The notes: generated from the letters alone by a model not told the origin. A DNA stretch of 64,000 bases from Lachnospiraceae bacterium (GCA_014804675.1 JAAUZH010000005.1:36346-100345); one strand, 5' to 3'. Positions 47,754 through 57,407 are shown, counted from the first letter of the stretch. Numbers and translations: made by a program.

Positions 47754-49646
47754 TTATTCCAATTCAAAAGCGCCTGTGTAAAGCTGATAGTACTGTCCTT
47801 TTTGGGCAATCAGATCATCATGATCTCCTCGTTCAATAATCCGTCCATGATCCAACACAATAATAACATTGGAATTCTTAACCGTGGACAACCGATGTGC
47901 AATTACAAACACCGTTCTTCCTTCCATCAAAGCATCCATACCCCTTTGGACGATTGCCTCTGTACGGGTATCGATGGATGATGTAGCCTCATCCAGAATC
48001 ATAACAGGCGGATCGGCAACAGCAGCCCTGGCAATAGAAAGAAGCTGGCGCTGCCCTTGGGAAAGATTTGCTCCGTTTCCAGTAAGAAGCGTCTGGTATC
48101 CGTCCGGCAGACGGGTAATAAAATCGTCTGCTCCCGCCAGCTTTGCTGCAGCAATACATTCCTCATCACTGGCATCCAGCTTGCCATACCGGATATTTTC
48201 CATGACCGTACCGGTAAACAGATTGGTATCCTGAAGCACAATGCCCAGTGCATGACGGAGATCATTCTTTTTGATTTTATTGATATTGATTCCATCATAG
48301 CGGATTTTTCCGTCTGCAATGTCATAAAAACGATTCAACAGATTGGTGATAGTAGTTTTACCAGCGCCTGTTGCGCCTACAAATGCCACCTTCTGCCCTG
48401 GCTTTGCATATAAGCTTACATCCGTTAGCACAGTCTTTCCTTCTTCATATGCAAAATCTACATCAAACAGCCGCACATCCCCAGTCAGCTCCGTATAGGT
48501 TACAGTTCCTTCAGCTTTATGAGGATGCTTCCATGCCCACTTACCCGTTCGCTCTTCGCATTCCACCAACTGCCCGTTCTCTTCACGGACATTGACCAGT
48601 GAAACATATCCGTCATCCTGTTCCGGCTGCTCATCCATCAAATTCAAAATACGCTCGGTACCTGCCAAACCCATGACAACCGCATTGATCTGATTTGACA
48701 CCTGATTGATCGCACCTACAAACTGCTTTGTCATATTTAAAAAAGGAACCACAATACTAATGCTGATTGCCATGCCGGATATGCTTACATTGGGCAGACC
48801 AAGTATTAGCAGAATGCCGCCTACAACAGCAACTACAACATACAAAACATTGCCAATATTATTAAGAACCGGCATCAATGTATTTGCGTACTTATTGGCG
48901 CGTTCCGCCTCCTGAAACAGCCTCTCATTTAGTTTATCAAAATCCGCTTCACTTTCTTCCTCGTGGCAGAACACTTTGATAACCTTCTGACCGTTCATCA
49001 TTTCTTCCACAAATCCTTCTACCTTGCCTAGTGCAGTCTGCTGGCGGAAGAAGAATCTTGCCGAACCGCCCCCAATCTTTCTTGTAACAAAAAGCATGAT
49101 GATTACCCCAATAAGCACCACCAACATCAGCCACAGGCAATAATACAGCATAACCGTAAGAAGCACCACTACTGTAATTGCAGAAACAAGAAGCTGTGGA
49201 AAACTCTGTGATATCATCTGACGCAGGGTGTCAATATCATTGGTATAATGGCTCATAATATCCCCATGGGTATTCGTATCAAAATATTTGATGGGCAGCC
49301 TCTGCATGCTATTAAACATCTTTACACGCAATTTCTTTAGCGTTCCCTGAGTAATAATTGCCATTAACTGATTATATGCAATGGTAACCCCCAGGGAAAG
49401 TACATAAAAACTGGCTAACAGCTTCACAAGGGAAAGTATTTCGCTTCCAATAGTAGTCCAATCTCCGTTTTGCCAGTTTTCCTCTATCACCGCAATGACA
49501 TTCTGCATAAAAATCGTAGGAACAGCAGTAATGCCAGCACTGAGTATAATACACACCGCCGTGACAGGCAGCATGACCGGATAAAACTCCAGCATGGTCT
49601 TCAAAAGCCGGCTTACAATTCCTTTTTTAACCCTTTTATTCTTCAT
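47754..49646 (-). CDS. ABC exporter half-transporter, catalytic subunit
   Basis: About 630 residues from MKNKRVKKG, with AGGTGG 5 bases upstream. Six membrane helices precede a canonical ATPase: Walker A GATGAGKTT, signature LSQGQRQLLSIARA and Walker B ILDEATSSIDTRTE. About 30 extra residues (EERTGKWAWKHPHKAEGTV) link the membrane part to the ATPase. It overlaps the preceding half-transporter gene by 11 bases. The pair resembles heterodimeric multidrug exporters (TM287/288 or BmrCD type). Confidence 0.94.
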   Translation of the reverse strand: MKNKRVKKGIVSRLLKTMLEFYPVMLPVTAVCIILSAGITAVPTIFMQNVIAVIEENWQNGDWTTIGSEILSLVKLLASFYVLSLGVTIAYNQLMAIITQGTLKKLRVKMFNSMQRLPIKYFDTNTHGDIMSHYTNDIDTLRQMISQSFPQLLVSAITVVVLLTVMLYYCLWLMLVVLIGVIIMLFVTRKIGGGSARFFFRQQTALGKVEGFVEEMMNGQKVIKVFCHEEESEADFDKLNERLFQEAERANKYANTLMPVLNNIGNVLYVVVAVVGGILLILGLPNVSISGMAISISIVVPFLNMTKQFVGAINQVSNQINAVVMGLAGTERILNLMDEQPEQDDGYVSLVNVREENGQLVECEERTGKWAWKHPHKAEGTVTYTELTGDVRLFDVDFAYEEGKTVLTDVSLYAKPGQKVAFVGATGAGKTTITNLLNRFYDIADGKIRYDGININKIKKNDLRHALGIVLQDTNLFTGTVMENIRYGKLDASDEECIAAAKLAGADDFITRLPDGYQTLLTGNGANLSQGQRQLLSIARAAVADPPVMILDEATSSIDTRTEAIVQRGMDALMEGRTVFVIAHRLSTVKNSNVIIVLDHGRIIERGDHDDLIAQKGQYYQLYTGAFELE

Positions 49647-51381
49647 CTTTTCCACCTGCCTTATTCTGAGAAGTATAAATTTCACGATAGATATCATTAT
49701 TTTTCAGAAGCTCTGCGTGAGTGCCTACCGCATGAATCCTGCCGCCTTCCATAACAATGATTCGGTCCGCATCCTCTACAGAAGCTGTCCTCTGTGCGAT
49801 GATGATCTTGGTTGTCTCCGGTATGTATTCCTTCATAGCTTTACGAATTTTTGCATCCGTTCTAGTATCCACTGCACTGGTTGAATCATCCAATATTAAG
49901 ATTTTAGGTTTTTTCAGCAGCGCTCTGGCAATACAAAGGCGCTGCTTCTGTCCTCCGGATACATTTGCTCCACCCTGTTCAATATAAGTATCGTAACCAC
50001 TCGGAAACTGTGAGATGAATTCATCCGCACAGGCCAGTTTACATGCCTGCATGATTTCCTCATCACTTGCATCTTTGTTTCCCCACCTGAGATTTTCCTT
50101 AATCGTGCCGGAAAATAAGACATTTTTTTGAAGAACTACTGCTACCTGATTACGCAGAGTTTCCAAATCGTAGTCCTTTACATCCACGCCGCCGACTTTG
50201 ACCACACCTTCCGTAGCATCATACAGACGTGATATCAACTGAATCAATGAAGACTTTGAAGAACCTGTGCCGCCGGTAATGCCAATAGTCTCACCTGATT
50301 TAATATGCAAATCAATATCTGAAAGCGCCATTCTTTCCGCCTTTAGGGAGTACTTAAAACTAACATGTTCAAATGTAATCGAACCGTCTGCCACTTCATA
50401 CATTGGCTTCTCTGGATTGACCAAGGTACTTTTTTCCGAAAGAATTTCCGTAATTCGTTTTGCTGATTCGGTTGCCATTGTAATCATAACAAAAATCATA
50501 GACAACATCATCAGGCTGCTGAGCATCATAAATCCGTACGTCAAAAGGGAAGATAACTGTCCCACATCCAAATCTAAGCCCTGGGAGGTAATTATCGTAT
50601 AGGAACCAAAGGACAGAATGAATACCATATCCACATACAGACAAAACTGCATAAGGGGATTGTTGAATGCAAGAATACGCTCTGCCTTTGTAAATTCAGC
50701 GCAGACTTCTTTTGCCGCAACATCAAATTTCTTCTCTTCATAATCCTCTCTTACAAAGGATTTTACCACTCGCATGGCTTTGATGTTTTCCTGTACAGAG
50801 CTGTTCAGATTATCATATTTTTTAAATACTTTCCGAAACAAAGGCATTGTTTTATAAATAATCAATGCTAAACCCGCAACCAGGAATGGTATGACAAAAA
50901 GAAAAATCCATGCCATTCTGCCTCCCATAATACAAGCCATCACAAAGGCAAATATAACCATCAGAGGAGCGCGAACCGCACTTCGTATAATCATCATATA
51001 AGCATTCTGAACATTGGTTACGTCTGTTGTCATACGCGTTACCAAAGATGATGTCAGAAATTTATCGATATTTTCAAAGGAATACGTCTGAATGCTATGG
51101 AACATATCTTTGCGGAGATTTTTTCCCAGCCCGCAGGATGCTGTTGCACATGTGGAACCTGCCACTGCACCGAACATCAGGGACAATAATGCCATAATAA
51201 TTAAAACAACTCCATATTTCGTAATCACTGACAAATCGCATCCACCTTTAATCTCATTTACCAACGTAGCAATCATAAAGGGGATGATACATTCCATCAC
51301 AACCTCCAGCGATACCAGGATTGGAGTTGCAATGGCATATTTTTTATATTCCCTGATACTTTTTGTTAGTTCTCTTATCAT
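49636..51381 (-). CDS. ABC exporter half-transporter, degenerate-site subunit
   Basis: 581 residues. Six membrane helices, then an ATPase with Walker A GGTGSSKSS, signature VSGGQKQRLCIARA and Walker B ILDDSTSAVD, where the catalytic Glu is Asp. That is the hallmark of the non-hydrolysing site in heterodimeric exporters. Together with the next gene it should form one working transporter for drugs or peptides. No MarR-type regulator is next to it, unlike many relatives. Confidence 0.94.
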   Translation of the reverse strand: MIRELTKSIREYKKYAIATPILVSLEVVMECIIPFMIATLVNEIKGGCDLSVITKYGVVLIIMALLSLMFGAVAGSTCATASCGLGKNLRKDMFHSIQTYSFENIDKFLTSSLVTRMTTDVTNVQNAYMMIIRSAVRAPLMVIFAFVMACIMGGRMAWIFLFVIPFLVAGLALIIYKTMPLFRKVFKKYDNLNSSVQENIKAMRVVKSFVREDYEEKKFDVAAKEVCAEFTKAERILAFNNPLMQFCLYVDMVFILSFGSYTIITSQGLDLDVGQLSSLLTYGFMMLSSLMMLSMIFVMITMATESAKRITEILSEKSTLVNPEKPMYEVADGSITFEHVSFKYSLKAERMALSDIDLHIKSGETIGITGGTGSSKSSLIQLISRLYDATEGVVKVGGVDVKDYDLETLRNQVAVVLQKNVLFSGTIKENLRWGNKDASDEEIMQACKLACADEFISQFPSGYDTYIEQGGANVSGGQKQRLCIARALLKKPKILILDDSTSAVDTRTDAKIRKAMKEYIPETTKIIIAQRTASVEDADRIIVMEGGRIHAVGTHAELLKNNDIYREIYTSQNKAGGKDEE

Positions 51382-51630
51382 TTTATTAAATCATTCCTTT
51401 CCGTTTCTTTTCCACCATAACCTTATAAACAATGGTCATAGCTGAAATTTAAAATGTGCCCGCTGTTCTTTCCACAAAAAAAAGCGTCAGCCAGATTCAG
51501 AACAAAAAATGCTAACCGGCTGAGCGCAGCAGGAATCATGAACCTTGCAAACACATTGAATACAGAATGTTCTGTAAATTCTTATAATGATAAAATAGCA
51601 TATATTTTCTGTAATATCAATAGTTACAAC

Positions 51631-51726
51631 TTAACTTTTTTTATATTTCAATTTTCTATTTTGCTTTTTTACAATCTCTTCGTTATGTGTCACAACAATT
51701 ACGGTTTTTTTATTTACTTTGTTGTT
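51631..51726 (-). pseudogene. C-terminal scrap of an ABC ATPase
   Basis: On the minus strand a frame ending at 51631 reads NKKTVIVVTHNEEIVKKQ, the H-loop region of an ABC ATPase, followed by a few Lys-rich residues and a stop. The rest of the gene is missing. The remaining bases of the 537-base gap (51382-51630) are AT-rich and hold no gene I can support; they presumably contain the exporter promoter. Confidence 0.6.
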
Positions 51727-51922
51727 CCGGATGCCTGTATATATCATTCATGTACTCTTCCCTTTTAGATATCCCATAAAATTTGAAACACTTGTCTTCG
51801 GTGGAATACTTATGCACCCACATATGTACATGGATTGTTTTATAATTTGTTCCCTTTCTTCTTTTGTTGTATCCTTGATTAATATACTTTTCATGGCTTA
51901 ATCCACCTTTCCAATACGTCAT
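51710..51922 (-). CDS. Small uncharacterised ORF coupled to the rhodanese-TtcA gene
   Basis: 70 residues starting MTYWKGGLSHEKYINQGYNK. Its ATG overlaps the upstream stop codon (ATGA at 51919-51922), so it would be translated by re-initiation. The product is basic and His-rich (TIHVHMWVHKY), with no membrane helix and no family I recognise. It overlaps the ABC scrap in another frame. It may be a chance frame. Confidence 0.3.
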   Translation of the reverse strand: MTYWKGGLSHEKYINQGYNKRRKGTNYKTIHVHMWVHKYSTEDKCFKFYGISKREEYMNDIYRHPEQQSK

Positions 51923-53097
51923 TCATCATAATCCTCCAGAAAATGATGCTTTATACCGTCTTTTTTATAGGCAACCACTGTGTCCACATTTACATTTTCC
52001 ACACTTTTAAAAATATTGCCTTCCACAAATGGATTGTCCTTCTTAAGCTCCTGTATCAATTTTTTTACTTCCAGTCTCTTGGAATTGCTCTGCCCATCAT
52101 CCTGACAGGAGGAACAGGTATCCGTAAATTTGCAGGCACACTGTATGAAATACAAGCCATTCGCATCCCTCCATGCTTTGATATCATCCTCTCTAATCAG
52201 ATATAAAGGCCGAATCAGCTCCATCCCTTCAAAATTTGTGCTGTGGAGCTTCGGCATCATGGTCTGCACCTGTGCCCCATAAAGCATCCCCATAAGGATT
52301 GTCTCAATCACATCATCGTAATGATGCCCCAATGCAATCTTATTACAGCCAAGCTCCCTGGCCTTACTGTACAGATATCCCCTACGCATCCTTGCACATA
52401 GGTAACAAGGCGATTTTTCAACATGAAACACCGATTCAAATATGTCTGACTCAAATATTGTGATAGGAATATCCAGCTTTTTAGCATTATTCTCTATTAC
52501 CTTCCTATTCTCCGGACTGTATCCCGGGTCCATAACAAGAAAACAAACGTCAAATTCAAATTTATTATGCCTTTTAAGTTCCTGAAAAAGCTTTGCCATC
52601 AGCATAGAATCCTTGCCTCCTGATATGCAGACGGCAAGCCTGTCCCCTTCTTTTACCAGCTCGTATTCCTTAATCGCTTTTGTAAATTTCGACCATATTT
52701 TCTTATGGAATCTTTTACGAATGCTTTTTTCCACCTCTTCACTGGAAGTATCCTTATCATCATCCTTCTTTTTCTGGTCCACCCCTTCTATCAACCATGC
52801 TATATATCCGCCTCTCAGGTTATATGCTTCTATTCCTTCTATTCTTAATAATTTTACTGCTTCGACGCTGGCTTCCCCTTTTTTGCAATAAACAACAACT
52901 TTGTGCTTGTGAAACTCCGATAATCTGCTTTCTAATTGCCCCAATGAAATATGCATGGCACCTGGCAAATGCCCATAAGCATATGACATTTCATCCCTGA
53001 TATCAATAATAAGATACGTGTTTTTCTCCCAAGATGACAATTCCGGAACAGTAATTTCCCACTCCGACAGATTACATGCCGTCTGTATATTTCCCAT
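51919..53097 (-). CDS. Rhodanese-TtcA fusion, probable tRNA thiolation enzyme
   Basis: 392 residues from MGNIQTACN, with AAAGGA 9 bases upstream. Residues about 20-105 are a rhodanese domain with active Cys71 (VVVYCKKGEAS). Residues 140-330 are a PP-loop ATPase with SGGKDS (159-164), Cys pair CYLC (231, 234) and the C-terminal Cys group CACKFTDTCSSC. TtcA makes 2-thiocytidine in tRNA using a 4Fe-4S cluster. Having the sulfur-carrying domain in the same chain suggests direct sulfur delivery. The tRNA target is inferred. Confidence 0.88.
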   Translation of the reverse strand: MGNIQTACNLSEWEITVPELSSWEKNTYLIIDIRDEMSYAYGHLPGAMHISLGQLESRLSEFHKHKVVVYCKKGEASVEAVKLLRIEGIEAYNLRGGYIAWLIEGVDQKKKDDDKDTSSEEVEKSIRKRFHKKIWSKFTKAIKEYELVKEGDRLAVCISGGKDSMLMAKLFQELKRHNKFEFDVCFLVMDPGYSPENRKVIENNAKKLDIPITIFESDIFESVFHVEKSPCYLCARMRRGYLYSKARELGCNKIALGHHYDDVIETILMGMLYGAQVQTMMPKLHSTNFEGMELIRPLYLIREDDIKAWRDANGLYFIQCACKFTDTCSSCQDDGQSNSKRLEVKKLIQELKKDNPFVEGNIFKSVENVNVDTVVAYKKDGIKHHFLEDYDE

Positions 53098-53138
53098 AGA
53101 TAATTTCCTTTCTTTTAATCCTAGTTTTTCTATAGGTT

Positions 53139-53640
53139 TTATATAATTATATGGTCCTGTCTTGTTCCTGTCAATGGATTTTCTTGGCAACCTCCGCTCT
53201 TCAAAATATTTTCTTTTATTAGAGCATCCAAAAAATTTTTATATTCGTTAGAGTTTTGATTGCAATACTCCTTAATGCCGCTATTAACCACTACCAACGC
53301 ATCTTTGTGCAGCAAAGAATATGTATGCTCTTCTGCCATCTTCGATGCAATCTTTTGAATACTTAATTTAACCAGATTAATTGATTCTTCATACCGAAAT
53401 CTCCCTGCTTTCGACAACTTTTTATTTACATGATCCAAAAACCCATTAAAAATATCCGCTAACAAATGTAACTTCCCGGTTCCAGCTTCACCATATATTA
53501 GCATAAGTGGATTATTTAACAATAACCACAAAAACACTGGATGTTCTCTGTACCGTTCTTGACTGCTTCGTATCTGAAATCCTTGAGTATGTAAAACCGG
53601 AAGATATTTAAAAAGGACAATGTCAGATTGATTTTGACAC
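53139..53640 (-). pseudogene. P-loop NTPase remnant (STAND/Avs-like)
   Basis: The frame keeps the sequence LMLIYGEAGTGKLHLLADIF, a Walker A region like those of STAND defence ATPases, although Leu replaces the Ser/Thr after Lys. It is open upstream to about 53640 without a good start (YREHPVFLWLL). After about 30 residues it runs into a different kind of sequence and stops at 53139. The protein is far too short for the family, so I call it a deleted gene. A DUF4365 fragment on the same strand lies beyond the toxin-antitoxin pair. Confidence 0.55.
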
Positions 53641-53658
53641 TGTCCTCTTTCATATGGA

Positions 53659-53955
53659 TTATTTCATTTTCTCGTAATGTGACCACATTCGGTCAACCTT
53701 AATGGTTCCCTCATATTTCCTGTCATTATATATTACCTTTTCCGAAATCACATGGTATACCAGTCTGTGCTGCAGGTTGATTCTTCTGGAATAATAACCG
53801 CTTAAGTTCCCGACCAGCCCTTCATATGGTGGCGAATTCTGAAAAGGATCCTCTTCTATGATATTCAGCAGTTCCTTTGCCTTCTTATCCAGTCCTGCTC
53901 CTTTTAACCGCCTTTTATCCTTATCTGCCTGCCTGCTAAATCTTATCAGATACAT
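53659..53955 (-). CDS. yoeB: YoeB/Txe-family toxin
   Basis: 98 residues, a little longer than the usual 84-90 because of an insertion (IYNDRKYEG) before the last strand. The catalytic residues of ribosome-dependent mRNA interferases line up: Glu45 (PYEGLVGN), Arg64 (LQHRLVYHV) and the C-terminal His93-Tyr94 (MWSHYEK). It is encoded directly after the antitoxin with no gap. It should be active when the antitoxin is lost. Confidence 0.93.
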   Translation of the reverse strand: MYLIRFSRQADKDKRRLKGAGLDKKAKELLNIIEEDPFQNSPPYEGLVGNLSGYYSRRINLQHRLVYHVISEKVIYNDRKYEGTIKVDRMWSHYEKMK

Positions 53956-54210
53956 CTACCATTCCTCTTCCGGATCATAAACAGTTCCTTCCGAAATCGG
54001 CTCCTGCCCTGCTTCCAAAATACTTTCTGTCATCCCCGGTATAGAATTCAAGTATAGCGTTTCCTGAATTGCATTCCAGTCGTCCTCCGATATGAGAACA
54101 CCATTTTTTCCCCGGTTATTGGTTATTGTGACGGGCTGGGAACTGGCATTTACATCCGCTACAAGCTTATACAGGTTGCTTCTTGCCTGTGTAATACTGA
54201 TTGCAGTCAT
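53956..54210 (-). CDS. yefM: YefM/Phd-family antitoxin
   Basis: 84 residues with the typical opening SITQARSNLYKLVADVN and middle NRGKNGVLISEDDWNAIQETLYL. The acidic C-terminus (SEGTVYDPEEEW) would cover the toxin. The N-terminus binds DNA, and a palindrome lies inside its own promoter at 54264-54281. The toxin gene follows directly. Confidence 0.93.
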   Translation of the reverse strand: MTAISITQARSNLYKLVADVNASSQPVTITNNRGKNGVLISEDDWNAIQETLYLNSIPGMTESILEAGQEPISEGTVYDPEEEW

Positions 54211-54256
54211 ATTATCACGCTCCTTTACAACTAATCATTTCTTGTTTCCTGCAATA

Positions 54257-54285
54257 ATTATACCGTACGTTTAGACGTACGTCAA
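54257..54285 (-). promoter_or_regulatory. Self-regulated promoter of yefM-yoeB
   Basis: On the minus strand TTGACG (54285-54280) and TATAAT (54262-54257) are exactly 17 bases apart. The inverted repeat CGTACGT-CTAA-ACGTACG (54281-54264) fills the spacer, so bound YefM-YoeB would exclude RNA polymerase. Confidence 0.85.
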
Positions 54286-54371
54286 CAATGAAATATTCGC
54301 ATAATGCGATTGTCCGGCTCATTTCCTGCAAGAATAAATATGTTATTCATATTATATGTAGATTTTAACAT

Positions 54372-54746
54372 TTATCCTAAATTATTCACGGAGCAATATC
54401 TGATCTCAAAATTGCACCATGAGCAAAAAACTATACCCACCAACCGCAGCATCAATCTGCTCATAAAAGTATTCATATTTATATATGTGATTTTCTGCTC
54501 ATCTATATACTCTCTATTTTTATCTACATGCCCTTTAATTTGAATCGGTACCTTATCATCATAGTTTCTTTTGTCCTGAGTCCCATTAATGTCTTTATAT
54601 ATCCAAATATTCCCATCCCAGCTCATTTCTTTATCCATAGAACGGAACTCATGCCCCATCGTCGCATGATCATCTATAATATTCCTCAGTGCACCAAGTG
54701 CTCTGTCTTCAATTTTATTATTAGATGGCATCGGCATATACTGCAC
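54372..54746 (-). pseudogene. DUF4365 nuclease-domain fragment
   Basis: The first 85 residues read MPSNNKIEDRALGALRNIID, then DKEMSWDGNIWIYKDINGTQ and DDKVPIQIKGHVDKN, the start of a DUF4365 domain (restriction-nuclease-like fold, with the D and QxK residues). After the ITY at about 54486 the frame changes to unrelated sequence and stops. In intact proteins this domain is followed by a P-loop ATPase or other effector. It lies upstream of the TA pair and the P-loop fragment. The 54747-54826 stretch shows nothing else. Confidence 0.7.
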
Positions 54747-54826
54747 CGCTCTTCACACATTTCGTATATACCTTATCCTTTTATCAGCTATCCCTATACA
54801 CATGCCAAATAATTACGATACATTGT

Positions 54827-54855
54827 AAAACCCCCAATCCTTTTAAATTGGGGGT
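54827..54855 (-). terminator. Terminator after rlmD
   Basis: ACCCCCAAT (54830-54838) and ATTGGGGGT (54847-54855) form a 9-bp stem with an 8-base loop. On the minus strand TTTT follows. It lies 62 bases after the rlmD stop. Confidence 0.85.
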
Positions 54856-54917
54856 ATTGTTCAAATTACTGTAAATTTATCTTTTAAGAATGTTCTGCCG
54901 GTTCAGTAAATACCACT

Positions 54918-56438
54918 CTAGCCACATTCTTTTCTCCTCTTTTCCCGGCCCACCTTGTTGGGGTTATACTGCATCATTATTATTACCTCAACATGCCCAC
55001 TATGCCCAAACTGATCCACCCCTCTGCCTCTCACCACCTCATATCCATTTTCTCCAAGATACTTCAAATCCCTTGCCAAAGTAGCGCTGTCACAGCTCAC
55101 ATACACAATCCGCTCCGGCTGCATCCTCACCATCGTATTCAGGCATGCTTCATCGCACCCCTTCCTTGGTGGATCTACTACAATTACATCCGCATGAATC
55201 CGTTCCTCTTCATATTTTTCCGGCAGTACCTCCTCTGCCTTCCCCACAAAAAACTCAGCATTTTCAATATGGTTGATCCTGGCATTCTGTTTTGCATCTT
55301 CAATGGCCTGTGGCACGATTTCCACACCGTAAACCTGTTTTGCTTTTTTTGCCAGAAACAAGGAAATTGTTCCGATTCCACAATACAAATCCCACACTGT
55401 TTCCTTTCCCGTCAGCCCCGCATACTCCAAAGCAAGCCCATACAGCTTTTCCGTCTGGACCGGATTTACCTGATAAAAGGACAAGGGGGAAATCCTGAAT
55501 TTGGTTTCTCCAATATAATCTTCAATATAAGACTTTCCCCATAGGGTTTCCGCTCTGTCGCCCATAATGACATTGGTGTTCTTTGTATTTGGGCTGATGG
55601 AAATACTCACAATTCTTTTTGCATTTCTTTCTCCTTCATCATTCTGCCTGTCTTTTGTTTTTTCATTTATGTTTCTACTTTCTTCCAATCCTTCTTCTCT
55701 CTTTTTTTCCAAAGCAAGTCCACACAAACCCTCTGTAAATTCCTTGCTCCTTGGAAGGCTGTTTCCATTTATCACAAGGCAGACCATGATTTCTCCCGTA
55801 GCAAAGCCCGTACGAATCAATACATGCCGTACCAGGCCTTTCCCGCTTTGCTCATTATAGGCAGGGATATGATACTTTTCCATAAATGCGAGAATATATT
55901 CCAGAATGATTTTATTTTCCTTTGGACCCAGACAACAATCGGTATTTGCCACAATAGAATGCGTCCTTCCCGCATAAAATCCCGCAATCAGCTTTCCCCC
56001 TTTATCCGTGCCAATGGGATACTGTGCCTTATTTCTATAGTGATACGGCTCTTCCATTCCTACAATCGGCTCCATTACCCGGTCTAACAGCTCCTTGGAG
56101 AATCCACCAATTCTTTGTAGATTATTCTTTATTTTATTTTCCTTCCATTCCAATTGCTTTTCGTAGCTCATTGCCTGTATCTGACAGCCACCGCATTGCC
56201 TGTGAAATACGCATTTCGGCTCAACACGAAAAGAAGAAGGCTTAAGCACCTTCTCTAACTTTCCATAGGCATAATTCTTTTTTGCCTTCATAATTTTTAC
56301 TTCTGCCACATCCCCAATGATGGCATCCTTTACGAAAATCGGATATCCCTGGCATTTTCCTATCCCTTCGCCATCCGCCCCCATATCTTCAATGGTAATC
56401 GTTACCACATCATTTTTCTTAAAAAAAATCTGCTCCAT
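54918..56438 (-). CDS. rlmD: 23S rRNA (uracil-5-)-methyltransferase RlmD/RumA type
   Basis: 506 residues. An N-terminal TRAM domain (VVTITIEDMGADGEGIGKC) is followed by a 4Fe-4S Cys group (CVFHRQCGGCQIQ), a SAM-binding fold (VWDLYCGIGTISLFLA) and the catalytic Cys in YVSCDSATLARDL. It methylates a uridine in 23S rRNA. About 30 charged residues (EESRNINEKTKDRQNDEGER) near position 250 are an insertion not usual in the family. It is followed by a terminator at 54827-54855. Confidence 0.93.
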   Translation of the reverse strand: MEQIFFKKNDVVTITIEDMGADGEGIGKCQGYPIFVKDAIIGDVAEVKIMKAKKNYAYGKLEKVLKPSSFRVEPKCVFHRQCGGCQIQAMSYEKQLEWKENKIKNNLQRIGGFSKELLDRVMEPIVGMEEPYHYRNKAQYPIGTDKGGKLIAGFYAGRTHSIVANTDCCLGPKENKIILEYILAFMEKYHIPAYNEQSGKGLVRHVLIRTGFATGEIMVCLVINGNSLPRSKEFTEGLCGLALEKKREEGLEESRNINEKTKDRQNDEGERNAKRIVSISISPNTKNTNVIMGDRAETLWGKSYIEDYIGETKFRISPLSFYQVNPVQTEKLYGLALEYAGLTGKETVWDLYCGIGTISLFLAKKAKQVYGVEIVPQAIEDAKQNARINHIENAEFFVGKAEEVLPEKYEEERIHADVIVVDPPRKGCDEACLNTMVRMQPERIVYVSCDSATLARDLKYLGENGYEVVRGRGVDQFGHSGHVEVIIMMQYNPNKVGREKRRKECG

Positions 56439-56462
56439 TTTTTCTCACCAAGTTAGTTTTTG

Positions 56463-57407
56463 CTAATTCATTTCCGTTACCTTTACATTGGATTCAAATA
56501 ACCGGTTATATCCAAGCCATCCTGTTTCCTTTGTCCCCTCTAAAAGCTCGGTAAAGGTTTCCATTTTGGCATCTGTATTGTCTGCAAAATTAAGGGCCAC
56601 CGCTTCAATAATAGCAGGCTTTTTAGGGGAGCCGTATTCGTATTCCCCATGATGGGACAAAATACAATGCTTGATTTCACCAGCCACCTTCTTTGGAAAA
56701 TCCGGTATCTTCCCGATTTTCTCCCCTATCATTTCACTTCCAATTACAATATGGCCTAATAACTGCCCTTCATCCGTATAATCATTTTGAGGAAACAGGG
56801 ATAATTCCCGGGTCTTTCCTATATCATGGAGCATGGCGGAAGCTATAAGCAGATCCCTGTTTAAAATCGGATAAGCGCTTACGTAATAATCGCAAAGCTT
56901 TGTAACACTCAAAGTATGCTCTAAAAGACCTCCCACAAAGCCATGATGTACGCTTTTTGCTGCAGAAGAGGATTTAAATGCTTTGATAAACTCCTCATCC
57001 TCCACAAAAAAGCTTTCCAACAGTTTTTTTATGTAGGGATTTTCCATTTTCTTAATATAAGAAAGAATTTCCCCAAACATATCCTCTATATTTTTTTTGC
57101 TGACGGGAAGGTAATCGGAAGGATTATATTCTCCCTCCTGACATCTTCTAATCCGTTTGATATTAATCTGGTTAGCGCCCTGAAAGGAATTTACCTCCCC
57201 ATACACCTCAATATAGTCAAATACATCAAAATCCGCAATTCCGGCACTATTTGGGTCCCATATCTTTCCATCTATGGTACCGGTCTTATCCTGAAGAATA
57301 ATGCTTTCAAAAGGTTTTCCGTTTTTCGTTATCGCAGACTGCTTGAATTTGCATAGGTATATGTCAAATACCCTGTCTCCCTCTTTATAATCCTGAATAT
57401 ATTTCAT
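56463..57407 (-). CDS. yhaM: 3'-5' exoribonuclease YhaM
   Basis: 314 residues: an N-terminal OB-fold (QSAITKNGKPFESIILQDKTG) and a C-terminal HD domain (HGFVGGLLEHTLS, SAMLHDIGKTREL, LSHHGEYEYGSPK). YhaM is a Mn2+-dependent 3'-5' exonuclease acting on RNA and DNA. Its ATG overlaps the TAA of the HtrA-like gene (TAATG), so the two are coupled. Confidence 0.93.
   Translation of the reverse strand: MKYIQDYKEGDRVFDIYLCKFKQSAITKNGKPFESIILQDKTGTIDGKIWDPNSAGIADFDVFDYIEVYGEVNSFQGANQINIKRIRRCQEGEYNPSDYLPVSKKNIEDMFGEILSYIKKMENPYIKKLLESFFVEDEEFIKAFKSSSAAKSVHHGFVGGLLEHTLSVTKLCDYYVSAYPILNRDLLIASAMLHDIGKTRELSLFPQNDYTDEGQLLGHIVIGSEMIGEKIGKIPDFPKKVAGEIKHCILSHHGEYEYGSPKKPAIIEAVALNFADNTDAKMETFTELLEGTKETGWLGYNRLFESNVKVTEMN

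Noticed and set aside
51454..51768. Plus-strand ORF of about 104 codons
   Set aside because: No ribosome site, low-complexity hydrophobic content, and the other strand carries the ABC ATPase scrap.
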